This document shows positions 1 to 7,670 of a DNA stretch of 44,683 bases, one piece after another (the stretch's first letter is position 1; each line of letters opens with the position of its first letter). Position numbers and translations under genes: made by a program. The stretch is from positions 1 to 44,683 of the forward strand of contig URQS01000026.1 in the NCBI GenBank assembly GCA_900550035.1. Direction: 5' to 3'. The notes under the pieces are model-generated. The model was not told the origin of the DNA. It searched no databases and saw only the letters and a list, made by a program, of their open reading frames with translations. This DNA is from an uncultured Prevotella sp. (GTDB taxonomy: Bacteria > Bacteroidota > Bacteroidia > Bacteroidales > Bacteroidaceae).

Positions 1-2
1 TG

Positions 3-319
3 CTTATTTTAACACAAAAAAGCTCTCAAAAATTTGGTGATGTCTTAGGAATCATAGTTTCTTCAAAGAAGAAGATGCGAAAGAGCTATATGATAAACTG
101 GAGTCTTTGCTTCACGAGAAACATAATGAGGCAACATATGAATCTCCACTGGTAGGTTCGTTTGTTTCATCATGCTCTTTTCAAAGCAACAAAGGTATCA
201 TTACATTAATAATTATTGAACGAGATGATGATTATCAAGTAAAAATGTCATATACTGATAGAATCAATTACATTCCAGTATATAAGAAAAATCATCAGAA
301 GAATCTTGATGATATGTGA
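3..319 (+). pseudogene. Partial, frameshifted gene of unknown function at the window edge
   Basis: Two overlapping frames appear to belong to one protein. The frame starting at base 3 reads a plausible segment containing FGDVLGIIVSS up to about base 65, and a different frame then continues with EEDAKELYDKLESLL and runs to the stop at 317-319. A one-base loss in the GAAGAAGA tract near 65-75 would explain the switch. The only start in the second frame is a TTG at 107, giving 70 residues. The 5' end lies outside the window, so a complete gene cannot be judged. The region is AT-rich like the accessory genes that follow. No family was recognised. The alternative is a genuine 70-residue protein starting at TTG 107. 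Confidence 0.4.
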
Positions 320-475
320 AACGCTTTGTAATATTATAGTTACATTGCTGGTTATGTATTCTATTTTGTATCAAATGTATATCCCAAAACAGCAAGAAAA
401 GTAGAAGATTACATAAAGAATGTCATTCTTTATGAAATTTCTATTTTATTTTACATAATTCTAATAATAATTATT

Positions 476-1291
476 ATGACAGAAGAAGAAAAGAAAGAGT
501 TTGAGGAATTCTTAGAATGGAAGGCCGAAAAGAAACGCAAAGAAGAAGAAAACAAGATGAAGCAAAAAGAGGCAGAAAGACAAGATAAGGTTAATGCTCA
601 AATGCCTCAAGTAGAGGAAGAGAAAAGCATGGAATTTGATAACAAACAAGTTCCTTATTCTTCAAATAATAAGATTGAAAGCAACAATACCGGGGAAAAA
701 CCTACAACCTTCCCATTAGCTTTTGTATTACTAATTTCTTTGATTATTTTTCTCTTTTGTATTTGTATACTAAAAGATTGTTCTGATAATAATCAAACAT
801 CTTCTTATAAAACAGAGTCAACTTCTAATAGTGAGGCTGATAAAGAAAGACTTGATTCTCTCACCGCTATAGATGCAGCAGAAACCAAGAGACAGGATAG
901 TCTTAAGAGAGCTAAGAGAATAGACCTGTTAAAAAATACGATAAAGATAAAGAAGGCTTATCTATCATCTCCGAATAGTGCTGGCGGTGTAGACGCTCAT
1001 CTTGTATGGAAGAATGTATCTAATAAGACTATAAAATATTTAAACTGGAGTGGCTATCCTATAAATGCAGTGGGTGACCCAGTTTCATGTGAAGCTCGTG
1101 GAACCATTGAAGGTGGTGGTAAGGTTACTGGCCCTATAAAGCCAGGAGCGACTTATGGTTACGGAACATATTGGGATTGTCTTTGGTACAATTATTCTGC
1201 TAAGAAGCTTGTACTAACAGACATCTATATAGAATATATGGATGGTAGCTCTATCCATATAAACAGTAACGAATTGAAATATGTTCGTTAA
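476..1291 (+). CDS. Membrane-anchored protein of unknown function with a charged N-terminal helix
   Basis: The protein has 271 residues. Residues 1-55 are very rich in Glu and Lys and look like a coiled coil. A hydrophobic stretch at about 79-99 (LAFVLLISLIIFLFCICIL) is a single membrane segment. Residues 110-155 are Ser/Thr- and charge-rich, again probably helical. Residues 155-271 look beta-rich, with patterns such as AHLVWKNVSNKTIKYLNW and a Gly-rich turn region GTIEGGGKVTGPIKPG. There is no signal peptide, so the charged N-terminus is probably cytoplasmic and the beta domain outside (inference). The ATG at 476 follows an AT-rich leader with no Shine-Dalgarno site. Codon use is AT-biased like the neighbouring accessory genes. 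I do not recognise a family; the fold of the C-terminal domain resembles small immunoglobulin-like beta sandwiches only in hydrophobic pattern. Confidence 0.7.
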   Translation: MTEEEKKEFEEFLEWKAEKKRKEEENKMKQKEAERQDKVNAQMPQVEEEKSMEFDNKQVPYSSNNKIESNNTGEKPTTFPLAFVLLISLIIFLFCICILKDCSDNNQTSSYKTESTSNSEADKERLDSLTAIDAAETKRQDSLKRAKRIDLLKNTIKIKKAYLSSPNSAGGVDAHLVWKNVSNKTIKYLNWSGYPINAVGDPVSCEARGTIEGGGKVTGPIKPGATYGYGTYWDCLWYNYSAKKLVLTDIYIEYMDGSSIHINSNELKYVR

Positions 1292-1379
1292 TTTTTAATT
1301 GAATACTTTAAATATGTGGGCTTAAACAATTAGGTGCGGAGCATATCGTAGATGTTTGAATAACGCCGAAAAACAAGGA

Positions 1380-1415
1380 GGAGAAGAGAGCGCAAATGAA
1401 CATTTTGCGTTCTCC
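1380..1415. terminator. Hairpin, possible intrinsic terminator
   Basis: Arms GGAGAA (1380-1385) and TTCTCC (1410-1415) bracket an inner pair CGCAAATG / CATTTTGCG with small mismatches. The hairpin lies about 90 bases after the gene ending at 1291 and is followed only by TTTAA, so termination is plausible but weakly supported. It directly abuts the IS256 remnant. Confidence 0.35.
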
Positions 1416-1420
1416 TTTAA

Positions 1421-1693
1421 GAGAGTGTAAAATAAACTGTGTCAGACTATAATAATAATAGTTTAATACAGTTCTTATAATATGGACAATTTGGGAATAG
1501 ACTACAAGAAAGCAACCCAACAGCTGCGTAGCGGTGAAGCGCCATTTGGTAAAGACGGTGCTTTGGCTCCTATGCTTGAACGTATTCTAAAAGCAACCTT
1601 GAAGGTAAGATGGATACTCACATTAATAGTGTTGACCATGGCTCTGGCAATCGTCGTAATGGCAAGATAAGCAAGCGAAATACTATTTTATAG
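1421..1693 (+). mobile_element. Left-end remnant of an IS256-family insertion sequence
   Basis: Bases 1421-1446 (beginning GAGAGTGTAAAATAAACTGT) have the form of an IS256-family terminal inverted repeat, and the start of a transposase frame follows 35 bases later. Only the left end is present: the transposase fragment stops at 1693 and no right end or second inverted repeat was seen before the next gene at 1753. The element sits between two accessory genes and is evidence for past transposition into this AT-rich region. Family assignment rests on the transposase motifs described in the overlapping pseudogene. Confidence 0.6.
1482..1693 (+). pseudogene. IS256-family transposase, N-terminal fragment, frameshifted
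   Basis: The first 40 or so residues (MDNLGIDYKKATQQLRSGEA, then FGKDGALAPMLERILKATL) match the usual start of IS256-type transposases. Near base 1600 the frame breaks; the other frame continues from the ATG at 1610 with MDTHINSVDHGSGNRRNGKI and ends at a TAG at 1691-1693. The GNRRNGK motif is characteristic of this family just after the EGEMD-type segment, so a single-base loss at about 1600-1601 restores a continuous protein. An intact transposase is roughly 400 residues, so about five sixths is missing. The unbroken frame of 62 residues ending at 1670 is therefore not a functional small protein. Confidence 0.75.
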
Positions 1694-1752
1694 TATATAG
1701 TGTAGAAGGCAATAGAGGTATAATATTTTGTAAAAATTAAAAGCATTTTTAT

Positions 1753-2418
1753 ATGGTAAAGTTTGTTATTACAATTCAAAATAAAACATTTTTCACTAAA
1801 AAAAGTTTGGCTGAAAGATGTAAGGAAATACTTAATTCATACAAGGATGGTGATAGGTTAAATATGGTTGATGAGAAGTTTATGATAGATTTCTTTATTC
1901 AGTTAGCTAAAAGCCACAAGTTAAAAGGAAAGAAGATTGTTGAGGTTTATGTAAGAAAATCAAAGAAGTATCGGAAGAATCTGCAATTTTGGATTAAAAG
2001 AGAAGATGGAACAAAAACAGACATTTCATACATTAATTGCATTTGGCCTAGAAAAAAGATTGATGAAATATCGGACGCATGCAGAAGAGCTGTTGAAGAC
2101 ATAGTTACTAAGTACAAATTTAACCATGTTTATCCAACAATTAGTGACTTGAGCGGACATATAATTGCCAGTCCTGATGAAGCTGAAGTTGATCATTACG
2201 ATATGGACTTTGTCGTTCTTGTAAATAATTGGGTTAAACTAAATGGTGGAGAAGAATATATTTATTCTAAGATAAATGAGACAGAAGACGGATCGGAAAT
2301 AACAAAGTTTACGGATTCTGAACTTACTGATAGCTTTATTCAATATCATAACTCGCATTCTCACTTGCGGATTTTGACAATAGATGAAAATCGAAAACGA
2401 AATAAGTCCAAAAGATAA
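1753..2418 (+). CDS. DUF3223 (DCL-like) domain protein
   Basis: The 221-residue protein matches the layout of the DUF3223 family, related to plant DCL proteins. It opens with VITIQNKTFFTKKSLAERCKEILNSY, followed by a central basic strand segment VYVRKSKKYRKNLQFWIKREDG-TKTDISY, and ends with EVDHYDMDFVVLVNNW followed by SFIQYHNSHSHLRIL. The pairs of His and Asp near residues 145-150 and 200-205 are the conserved polar positions I recall for the family. Plant members affect plastid rRNA processing; bacterial members are often found beside or fused to HNH nucleases, and their activity is not established. Here the partner is the zinc-repeat nuclease 42 bases downstream on the same strand. Codon use is strongly AT-biased, consistent with transfer. 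Start ATG 1753 follows an AT-rich leader. Confidence 0.65.
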   Translation: MVKFVITIQNKTFFTKKSLAERCKEILNSYKDGDRLNMVDEKFMIDFFIQLAKSHKLKGKKIVEVYVRKSKKYRKNLQFWIKREDGTKTDISYINCIWPRKKIDEISDACRRAVEDIVTKYKFNHVYPTISDLSGHIIASPDEAEVDHYDMDFVVLVNNWVKLNGGEEYIYSKINETEDGSEITKFTDSELTDSFIQYHNSHSHLRILTIDENRKRNKSKR

Positions 2419-2460
2419 AAGTGTGAACCGATTCTATAAATTATCATAATCATAATAATT

Positions 2461-4224
2461 ATGTCGAACAAACTAACAAAACAAGATTTTGTTAAACGTG
2501 CCGTAGTAAAACATGGAAACAAGTATGATTATTCATTGGTTAATTATCAAAAGAATTCTGTCAAGGTAAAAATAATTTGTCCAGAGCATGGTGTTTTTGA
2601 ACAAACCCCAGCCGACCACATGGCGGGAAAAGGTTGTAGAAAATGTGGAATTATCAAGAATGCAAAAAGACGAGCAATGACTCAGAAGGAATTCGTTCGA
2701 ATAGCTAATGAAGTCCATAAGGGAAAATATGATTATAGTCGTGTTGTTTATAAGAATATGGATACAAAGGTAATTATAGGATGTCCTATTCATGGATATT
2801 TTGAACAAGTGCCATATTCACATATTCACATGGAATATGGCTGTGAAAAATGTGGTTACGTAATGACGGGCAATAAACTTCGAAAATCAAGAGAGAAGTT
2901 TATTAAGGAAGCCAAATTGGTTCATGGTGACAAATATGACTATTCAAAGGTTGACTATAAAAATGCCGATACAGAAGTAACTATCATTTGTCCTATTCAT
3001 GGAGAATTCAAGCAACAACCAAATAGTCATATAAATCAAAAATGTGGATGTTACGAATGTGGACGCTTAAAAAGTTCCAACAATAGGCGTATCGGAATAA
3101 AGAAATTTATTGAGGATTCAAGGAAATCCCACACAGAGAATTATGATTATTCCAAATCTGTATATATCAATAGCAATACCGAAATAGAGATTATATGCCC
3201 TGAACATGGATCTTTCTTTCAATTACCTATTCTTCATCGTTACGGGGCAAAATGTCCTAAATGTTGTGGTCGTAATAGAACTACAGAGGAATATATACAG
3301 CAATCTAAAATCATTCATGGGAATAAATATGATTACTCTAAAACCATCTATACATATGGTAAAAATAAAGTAATCATAACTTGCCCTGAACACGGGGATT
3401 TTGAACAGGCTGCATCTGAGCATCTTAGTGGAAAAGGATGTCCAATATGTGCGAATAATCTGCCAATTTCCGAGATGGTATTTTTAGAAAGAGCACGTGT
3501 CAAATATGGTAATAAATTTGATTACTCTCTGATGAAATATCGAGATTATAGAACTCCTATTACAATAATTTGTCCAGAACATGGGGAGTTCACCTTACCT
3601 CCTATGTACCATTTAACTTATGCTATGGGATGTGTTGCATGTTCAAGAGACAAGATGAGCAAAGAAATGTCTATGACTACGGAAGAATTCATAGAAAAGG
3701 CTATTTATGTTCATGGAAACAGATATGATTATTCTAAAGTTAATTATATAAATGGGAATTATAAAGTTGACATTATATGCAAAAAGCACAATTTATTGTT
3801 CAGCCAAGACCCAACTTCGCATTTGTCGGGATGTGGCTGCCCAAAATGCAATGCTTCTAAAATGGAATTAAGAATATGGAGAATGTTGGAAATAAAAGAA
3901 ATCGATCAGGTTCATCAAAAGACATTTGAATGGCTTAAGTATAAATCTTTTCTTTACCTTGATTTTTATCTTCCAGAATACAACCTTGCAATTGAATGTC
4001 AAGAACTCCAACATTTTGGTATAGTAAAGAAAGGTAAAAGGGCATTTGATAATTTGGAAGAAATACTTGTTCGAGATAAGATCAAATATGAGTTATGTAA
4101 AAAACATGGCATAAAAATTTTGTATTTTTGCAATGAAGATAGTAAATATATTCCAAACGATTATTTAGATAAAATTTATCATACGCAAACAGAACTTATG
4201 AAAGAAATAAAGAAATATAAATAG
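2461..4224 (+). CDS. Seven-repeat DUF723 zinc-binding protein with C-terminal PD-(D/E)XK nuclease domain
   Basis: Residues 7-467 contain seven tandem repeats of about 65 residues. Each follows the plan F-hydrophobic-A..HG.KYDYS...Y......I.CP.HG.F.Q.P..H....GC..C, the pattern of DUF723. Each repeat offers C-x2-H and C-x2-C pairs, so one zinc per repeat is likely; repeat 7 has C-x2-H as CKKH, and repeat 4 uses CPKCCG. Residues 468-587 form a Vsr-like restriction-endonuclease fold: LYLDFYLPEYNLAIECQ gives Asp501, Glu512 and Gln514 as the catalytic set, followed by QHF and RDKIKYELCKKHGIKILYF. Gln replaces the classical Lys, as in several Vsr/DUF559-type nucleases. The likely role is a DNA (or RNA) endonuclease that uses the repeats for sequence recognition; this is inference. 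It follows the DUF3223 gene closely and shares its AT-rich composition. Homing-type or defence functions are the main alternatives. Confidence 0.75.
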   Translation: MSNKLTKQDFVKRAVVKHGNKYDYSLVNYQKNSVKVKIICPEHGVFEQTPADHMAGKGCRKCGIIKNAKRRAMTQKEFVRIANEVHKGKYDYSRVVYKNMDTKVIIGCPIHGYFEQVPYSHIHMEYGCEKCGYVMTGNKLRKSREKFIKEAKLVHGDKYDYSKVDYKNADTEVTIICPIHGEFKQQPNSHINQKCGCYECGRLKSSNNRRIGIKKFIEDSRKSHTENYDYSKSVYINSNTEIEIICPEHGSFFQLPILHRYGAKCPKCCGRNRTTEEYIQQSKIIHGNKYDYSKTIYTYGKNKVIITCPEHGDFEQAASEHLSGKGCPICANNLPISEMVFLERARVKYGNKFDYSLMKYRDYRTPITIICPEHGEFTLPPMYHLTYAMGCVACSRDKMSKEMSMTTEEFIEKAIYVHGNRYDYSKVNYINGNYKVDIICKKHNLLFSQDPTSHLSGCGCPKCNASKMELRIWRMLEIKEIDQVHQKTFEWLKYKSFLYLDFYLPEYNLAIECQELQHFGIVKKGKRAFDNLEEILVRDKIKYELCKKHGIKILYFCNEDSKYIPNDYLDKIYHTQTELMKEIKKYK

Positions 4225-4427
4225 CCATAATTGATATAGAATCTTGGAGAACCAGCCCAAGTGCCCGTATGGAGAATCTTGAAGAGCATAGTTCCATTCT
4301 TTTTCTTCCCATGCGACCCAGCTTTCGCCTAATAACTATCCTGCATACTTGCAGATTGCGAGTTAGATGGAGACGCAAGCATAACTTTCACAAGTTCGGA
4401 TAGTAACATGATAAATATCGCTAAAAG

Positions 4428-4459
4428 TTGGTTATTTCGAAATAAATGGTGTATTTTTG
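4428..4459 (+). promoter_or_regulatory. Bacteroidales-type promoter for the small gene at 4486
   Basis: A TTG at 4428-4430 lies 21 bases before TATTTTTG at 4452-4459, a perfect TAnnTTTG -7 box. Transcription would begin just upstream of the ATG at 4486, which rules out the longer reading that starts at 4408, since that start lies upstream of the promoter. Confidence 0.6.
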
Positions 4460-4485
4460 CACAAAAATCATTAGAATGGAGAATT

Positions 4486-4683
4486 ATGGAAGAAAAATTA
4501 TCAACTATATATTTGGTAAGCGGTCAAACAGCTCTACAATATCTTATGAGCGTGAGCAAAAAGTACAGGCAGATAGCGACCGAAGCGATATTCGAGTGTT
4601 TGAGACTGGGATATCCACTCAACGATATGGAAATAACAGGCAAAGCTCGCGAACTGCTGAGGAAGAGGAATGTAATAGGTTGA
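4486..4683 (+). CDS. Small protein of unknown function preceding a kinase-like gene
   Basis: The 65-residue product begins MEEKLSTIYLVSGQTALQYL and ends with KARELLRKRNVIG. It looks mostly helical, with a basic C-terminal tail and no membrane segment or signal peptide. The ATG at 4486 was chosen because a good promoter ends at 4459. Its TGA stop (4681-4683) overlaps the TTG start of the next gene in a TTGA junction, so the two are probably translated together. Two readings are possible: a genuine small partner protein, as in toxin-antitoxin-like pairs, or the N-terminal part of one larger protein broken by a frameshift near 4670-4680. No family was recognised. Confidence 0.5.
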   Translation: MEEKLSTIYLVSGQTALQYLMSVSKKYRQIATEAIFECLRLGYPLNDMEITGKARELLRKRNVIG

Positions 4684-5222
4684 TCAGTATTGCCAAAGAG
4701 AACAACTTATACATAGATAAGGCTGATTGGGATAAATTCGGCAATCGACGAATGATTCCAACAGGAGAGAGTGTTGTCTTTTTGAGCAAGGACGGAAGTG
4801 TCTTCACAAAGATGAAATCTCCATTTTCCAAGGCTCCTTTGAAACAGACTCATCCAGAGGATATTATATATGAGCATCTGATACACAACATATTATTTCC
4901 TAATACAAGATACCGATTCATAGGAATATCTGAAGACATTAAAGGTATCAGAATCGTCTTGCAGCAAAAGAACATATCTTCCATGTTTAGAGTTCCTACC
5001 CAAAATATGATAGATGATTATCTTCGAAATGTATTGGGATTATCAAAGGAAGACAAATATTTCTATGGGAATGAATATTTGGCAATTACGGATATTTCGA
5101 ACCTTAGTGACAATGTACTTTGCGATGAAGATGGAAAGTTATATTTCATTGATCCCATCATCAGATTGAAAAGACCTGCTCAAGAAGTCTGGAATTATCT
5201 CTATAATACGAGATGTATTTAG
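4680..5222 (+). CDS. Polyvalent-protein-kinase-like protein (putative)
   Basis: From the TTG at 4680 the product has 180 residues. The order of motifs matches kinase domains described from phage polyvalent proteins and their Bacteroidetes relatives: LISIAKENNLYID, then SVVFLSKDGSVFTKMK with a candidate ATP-binding Lys, HNILFPNTRYRFIGIS, ITDISNLSDNVLCDEDG with the catalytic-loop Asn, and YFIDPIIRL as the metal-binding Asp. A purine-rich stretch (GAGGAAGAGGA) lies upstream of TTG 4680, and the start overlaps the previous stop. The same frame is open upstream to 4446, but that part reads as low-quality shadow sequence under the small gene. The C-terminus overlaps a minor upstream frame of yaaA. 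The role of such kinases is unknown; phosphorylation of host targets is inference. Confidence 0.5.
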   Translation: MISIAKENNLYIDKADWDKFGNRRMIPTGESVVFLSKDGSVFTKMKSPFSKAPLKQTHPEDIIYEHLIHNILFPNTRYRFIGISEDIKGIRIVLQQKNISSMFRVPTQNMIDDYLRNVLGLSKEDKYFYGNEYLAITDISNLSDNVLCDEDGKLYFIDPIIRLKRPAQEVWNYLYNTRCI

Positions 5223-5251
5223 TGATTGAAAATTACAAGCAAAAATACAAC

Positions 5252-6016
5252 ATGCAGATATTATTAGCAAACGCCAAGATAATGTTCGGCAAGACGGACA
5301 GGAAAGCTGTGTCTACCCCACTCTTCCAGAGCGTGGCAGACACATTGGCTGCGGAAATGGCAAGGATGGACGTAGAGGATTTGGCTAGGCAGCTGGATTG
5401 CAGCAAGAAGATAGCGGCTGAAAACTGGATACGCTACCAGAACTTTATGGCAGCCGAGAAGATGCCAGCCCTACTTGCCTACAACGGTCAGGCATACAAG
5501 CATCTACGAGCCGGCACCTTGAGCGACGAGGCATTGGAGTACGCCCAGAAGCATCTTTGGATAACGTGTTTCCTATATGGTCTGCTTCGCCCTATGGACG
5601 GCATCGTGCCCTATCGTATGGAGCATTGCGTCACACTCGAAGCCACAAACGACAGGCCCATCAATCAGTTTTGGAAGAACAGGCTGACAGATGTGCTTAT
5701 TGATAGCGTCAAGGCAGACGACGGCATCCTACTGCATCTCTCCACCGAGGAATATGAACACCTGTTCGACTGGAAGAGGGTATGCAAGGAAGTGACGGTC
5801 GTGCAACCTCTCTTCTATGTGCGGCAGAAAGACGGCAGACTGAAGATGCAGGCTGTATGGGCTAAGTCGTGCCGCGGAGCTATGGTACGCTTCATTCTTA
5901 ACAACCGCCTCGTCACTCCCGAAGAACTCTCCGCTTTCAGCTACGAAGGCTTTGAATACGCTCCGCAATTAGGCGACTCGAAAAATCCGCATTTCGTAAG
6001 AGAATTTATCAAGTAA
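5252..6016 (+). CDS. yaaA: Peroxide stress protein YaaA (UPF0246 / DUF328 family)
   Basis: The protein has 254 residues from the ATG at 5252, typical of the family. It begins MQILLANAKIMFG; characteristic segments are RYQNFMAAEKMPALLAYNGQ, the central LYGLLRPMDGIVPYRMEH, and a C-terminal RGAMVRFILNNRL with a closing GFEYAPQLGDS. In E. coli YaaA is induced by hydrogen peroxide and limits damage by lowering free iron; a DNA-binding fold has been reported. An in-frame ATG at 5213 adds 13 residues that overlap the previous gene and lack family resemblance, so 5252 is preferred. Base composition rises in GC here, marking the return to chromosomal housekeeping sequence. Confidence 0.92.
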   Translation: MQILLANAKIMFGKTDRKAVSTPLFQSVADTLAAEMARMDVEDLARQLDCSKKIAAENWIRYQNFMAAEKMPALLAYNGQAYKHLRAGTLSDEALEYAQKHLWITCFLYGLLRPMDGIVPYRMEHCVTLEATNDRPINQFWKNRLTDVLIDSVKADDGILLHLSTEEYEHLFDWKRVCKEVTVVQPLFYVRQKDGRLKMQAVWAKSCRGAMVRFILNNRLVTPEELSAFSYEGFEYAPQLGDSKNPHFVREFIK

Positions 6017-6044
6017 TACAGAGCTGTACGAGAGGTAAAAAACA

Positions 6045-7487
6045 TTACCACGCCTCAAGCTTGTCTGCAATCTCCGGCATCTTGTCCTTGCTGAACACAG
6101 GATTCTTGCCTTCCTTCTTCTGTTGGCGATAGTCCTGCAGCAAGAAAACGGCTTGGCGCGAGAGCATGACTATTGCCACAAGATTGCAGAGGGTGAGAAG
6201 CGCCATCGTGATGTCGGCAAGGCTCCATGCAAAATCAAGCGACACCACGGCTCCCGTCATCACCATAGCCGCCACGGCAAGACGATAGACAAACACGCCA
6301 AGCTTTGTATCCTTGATGTACCTGACGTTGGTCTCACCATAATAGTAGTTGCCGATGATGCTGCTGAATGCAAAGAGCCATATCATCACAGCCACGAAGG
6401 GATTGCCTATACTTCCGATTTCGTGGGTCAAGGCATCCTGGGTGAGTTGTATGCCGTTGGAGGCTGTCACGTCCACCCCACTAACAAGTATGATGAATGC
6501 CGTACAAGAACATACCACCAAGGTATCCGTGAACACGCCCAAGGCCTGTATCAATCCTTGCTTAACGGGATGGCTCACAGTAGCCACGGCAGCCGCATTA
6601 GGTGCACTACCCTCGCCCGCCTCGTTGCTGAACAAGCCTCGCTTGACACCCTGTATTATGGTCACGCCAAGCACTCCGCCCGCAGCCTGATTGAATCCGA
6701 AAGCGTTCTCTACAATGGTAAGCAGCACCTTAGGCAAAGAGCTGATGTTCCAAACCACCACTCCTATGGCTATCAGAAGATAGACGACAGCCATTACGGG
6801 GACAACCGTTGAGGAAAACTTTGCCACTCTATGAATGCCGCCGAAGATGATGAGCAAGGTGAGTGCCGTGAGCACTATGCCCATAGTGGCAGGATCTATG
6901 CCGAAAGCCTTCTGCCAAGCCAGACAAATGGTGTTGCTCTGAACGGAATTATAGGCGAAACCGAACGTGATGATCATCAATACGGCAAAGAGAATGCCCA
7001 TCCATCCCTTGCCCAGTCCGTACTTCATGTAATAGGCTGGTCCGCCATAGAAGGAAGTCTTGCCTTTGCGCTTATACAATTGGGCAAGCGTCGACTCGAT
7101 AAATGCCGACGACGAGCCCAGCAAGGCCAGCATCCACATCCAGAACACGGCTCCAGGTCCGCCTATGCTTATGGCGGTGGCTACGCCTGCAAGATTGCCC
7201 GTACCTATTCTGCTTGCCAACGCCACAACGAATGCCTGAAACGAAGATATGTGCTTCATCTCGCCATCCACCTTAACATCCATCGACAATTCGTCCTCGC
7301 CTATCTCATCTGGCTGTACCTTGTCGGGATGCAGCAGCAGTCTGACCATCTCCCTGATGAGACGGAACTGAACAAAACGAGTACGCAAAGTGAAAAACAC
7401 GGCACAGCATATCAAAACCGTAATGATGATATACGACCAAAGGAAATCGCTAACCTGAACTAAAATATTCTGTACTAAATCTATCAT
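6045..7487 (-). CDS. Alanine/glycine:cation symporter (AGCS family)
   Basis: The 480-residue protein has about ten to eleven hydrophobic membrane segments. Family signatures are visible: a loop SSFQAFVVALASRIGTGNLAGVA with the conserved RIGTGN element, GGPGAVFWMW, and FSNEAGEGSAPNAAA in the second half. These proteins import alanine or glycine with sodium (or protons) across the inner membrane. Sodium coupling would fit with the sodium-pumping NADH dehydrogenase encoded nearby. The gene is convergent with yaaA (gap 28 bases) and divergent from the rhodanese gene, with its own -7 box. Start ATG 7487 fits the usual N-terminus. The symbol alsT/agcS is not assigned because the substrate cannot be told apart. 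Confidence 0.9.
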   Translation of the reverse strand: MIDLVQNILVQVSDFLWSYIIITVLICCAVFFTLRTRFVQFRLIREMVRLLLHPDKVQPDEIGEDELSMDVKVDGEMKHISSFQAFVVALASRIGTGNLAGVATAISIGGPGAVFWMWMLALLGSSSAFIESTLAQLYKRKGKTSFYGGPAYYMKYGLGKGWMGILFAVLMIITFGFAYNSVQSNTICLAWQKAFGIDPATMGIVLTALTLLIIFGGIHRVAKFSSTVVPVMAVVYLLIAIGVVVWNISSLPKVLLTIVENAFGFNQAAGGVLGVTIIQGVKRGLFSNEAGEGSAPNAAAVATVSHPVKQGLIQALGVFTDTLVVCSCTAFIILVSGVDVTASNGIQLTQDALTHEIGSIGNPFVAVMIWLFAFSSIIGNYYYGETNVRYIKDTKLGVFVYRLAVAAMVMTGAVVSLDFAWSLADITMALLTLCNLVAIVMLSRQAVFLLQDYRQQKKEGKNPVFSKDKMPEIADKLEAW

Positions 7488-7527
7488 TTTATCTGCAAAA
7501 AACTGTATATCTTATACTTTCAGACTG

Positions 7528-7535
7528 CAAAATTA
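7528..7535 (-). promoter_or_regulatory. -7 promoter box for the AGCS symporter gene
   Basis: On the minus strand this reads TAATTTTG, a perfect TAnnTTTG, 41 bases before the ATG at 7487. No clear -33 TTG was seen at the right distance. Confidence 0.4.
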
Positions 7536-7605
7536 CTAATTTCCTTTCAGAAAAGAGCCTTTCATAACATTCTTAGACTCGCCATAAATAACTTTTCTAT
7601 GTAAA

Positions 7606-7637
7606 TTGACTCAACTCATTATTAATTTGTACCTTTG
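7606..7637 (+). promoter_or_regulatory. Bacteroidales-type promoter for the rhodanese gene
   Basis: TTG at 7606-7608 and TACCTTTG at 7630-7637 are separated by 21 bases, the standard spacing, and lie 33 bases before the ATG at 7671. This probably serves the rhodanese gene and possibly the following four genes. Confidence 0.65.
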
Positions 7638-7670
7638 CATCTACGAATCGACTAACTTAAAAAGTAATAT

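Noticed and set aside
309..404. 31-residue hydrophobic open frame starting MICETLCNIIVTLL
   Set aside because: Too short, no ribosome site or promoter, overlaps a broken gene; could be chance in AT-rich DNA.
2479..3861. The seven similar DNA blocks in the nuclease gene as a nucleotide repeat array
   Set aside because: The similarity is at protein level within one open frame; DNA copies are too divergent to be a mobile or CRISPR-like repeat.
4446..4679. N-terminal extension of the kinase-like frame by 78 residues
   Set aside because: It overlaps the better-looking small gene in another frame, starts before the promoter's expected transcript start, and its composition (Ser/Gln/Arg-rich, low hydrophobic pattern) looks like shadow sequence.
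6123..6812. Long plus-strand frame inside the symporter gene, His-rich
   Set aside because: It is the complement of a clear membrane transporter and has the composition of an antisense shadow.
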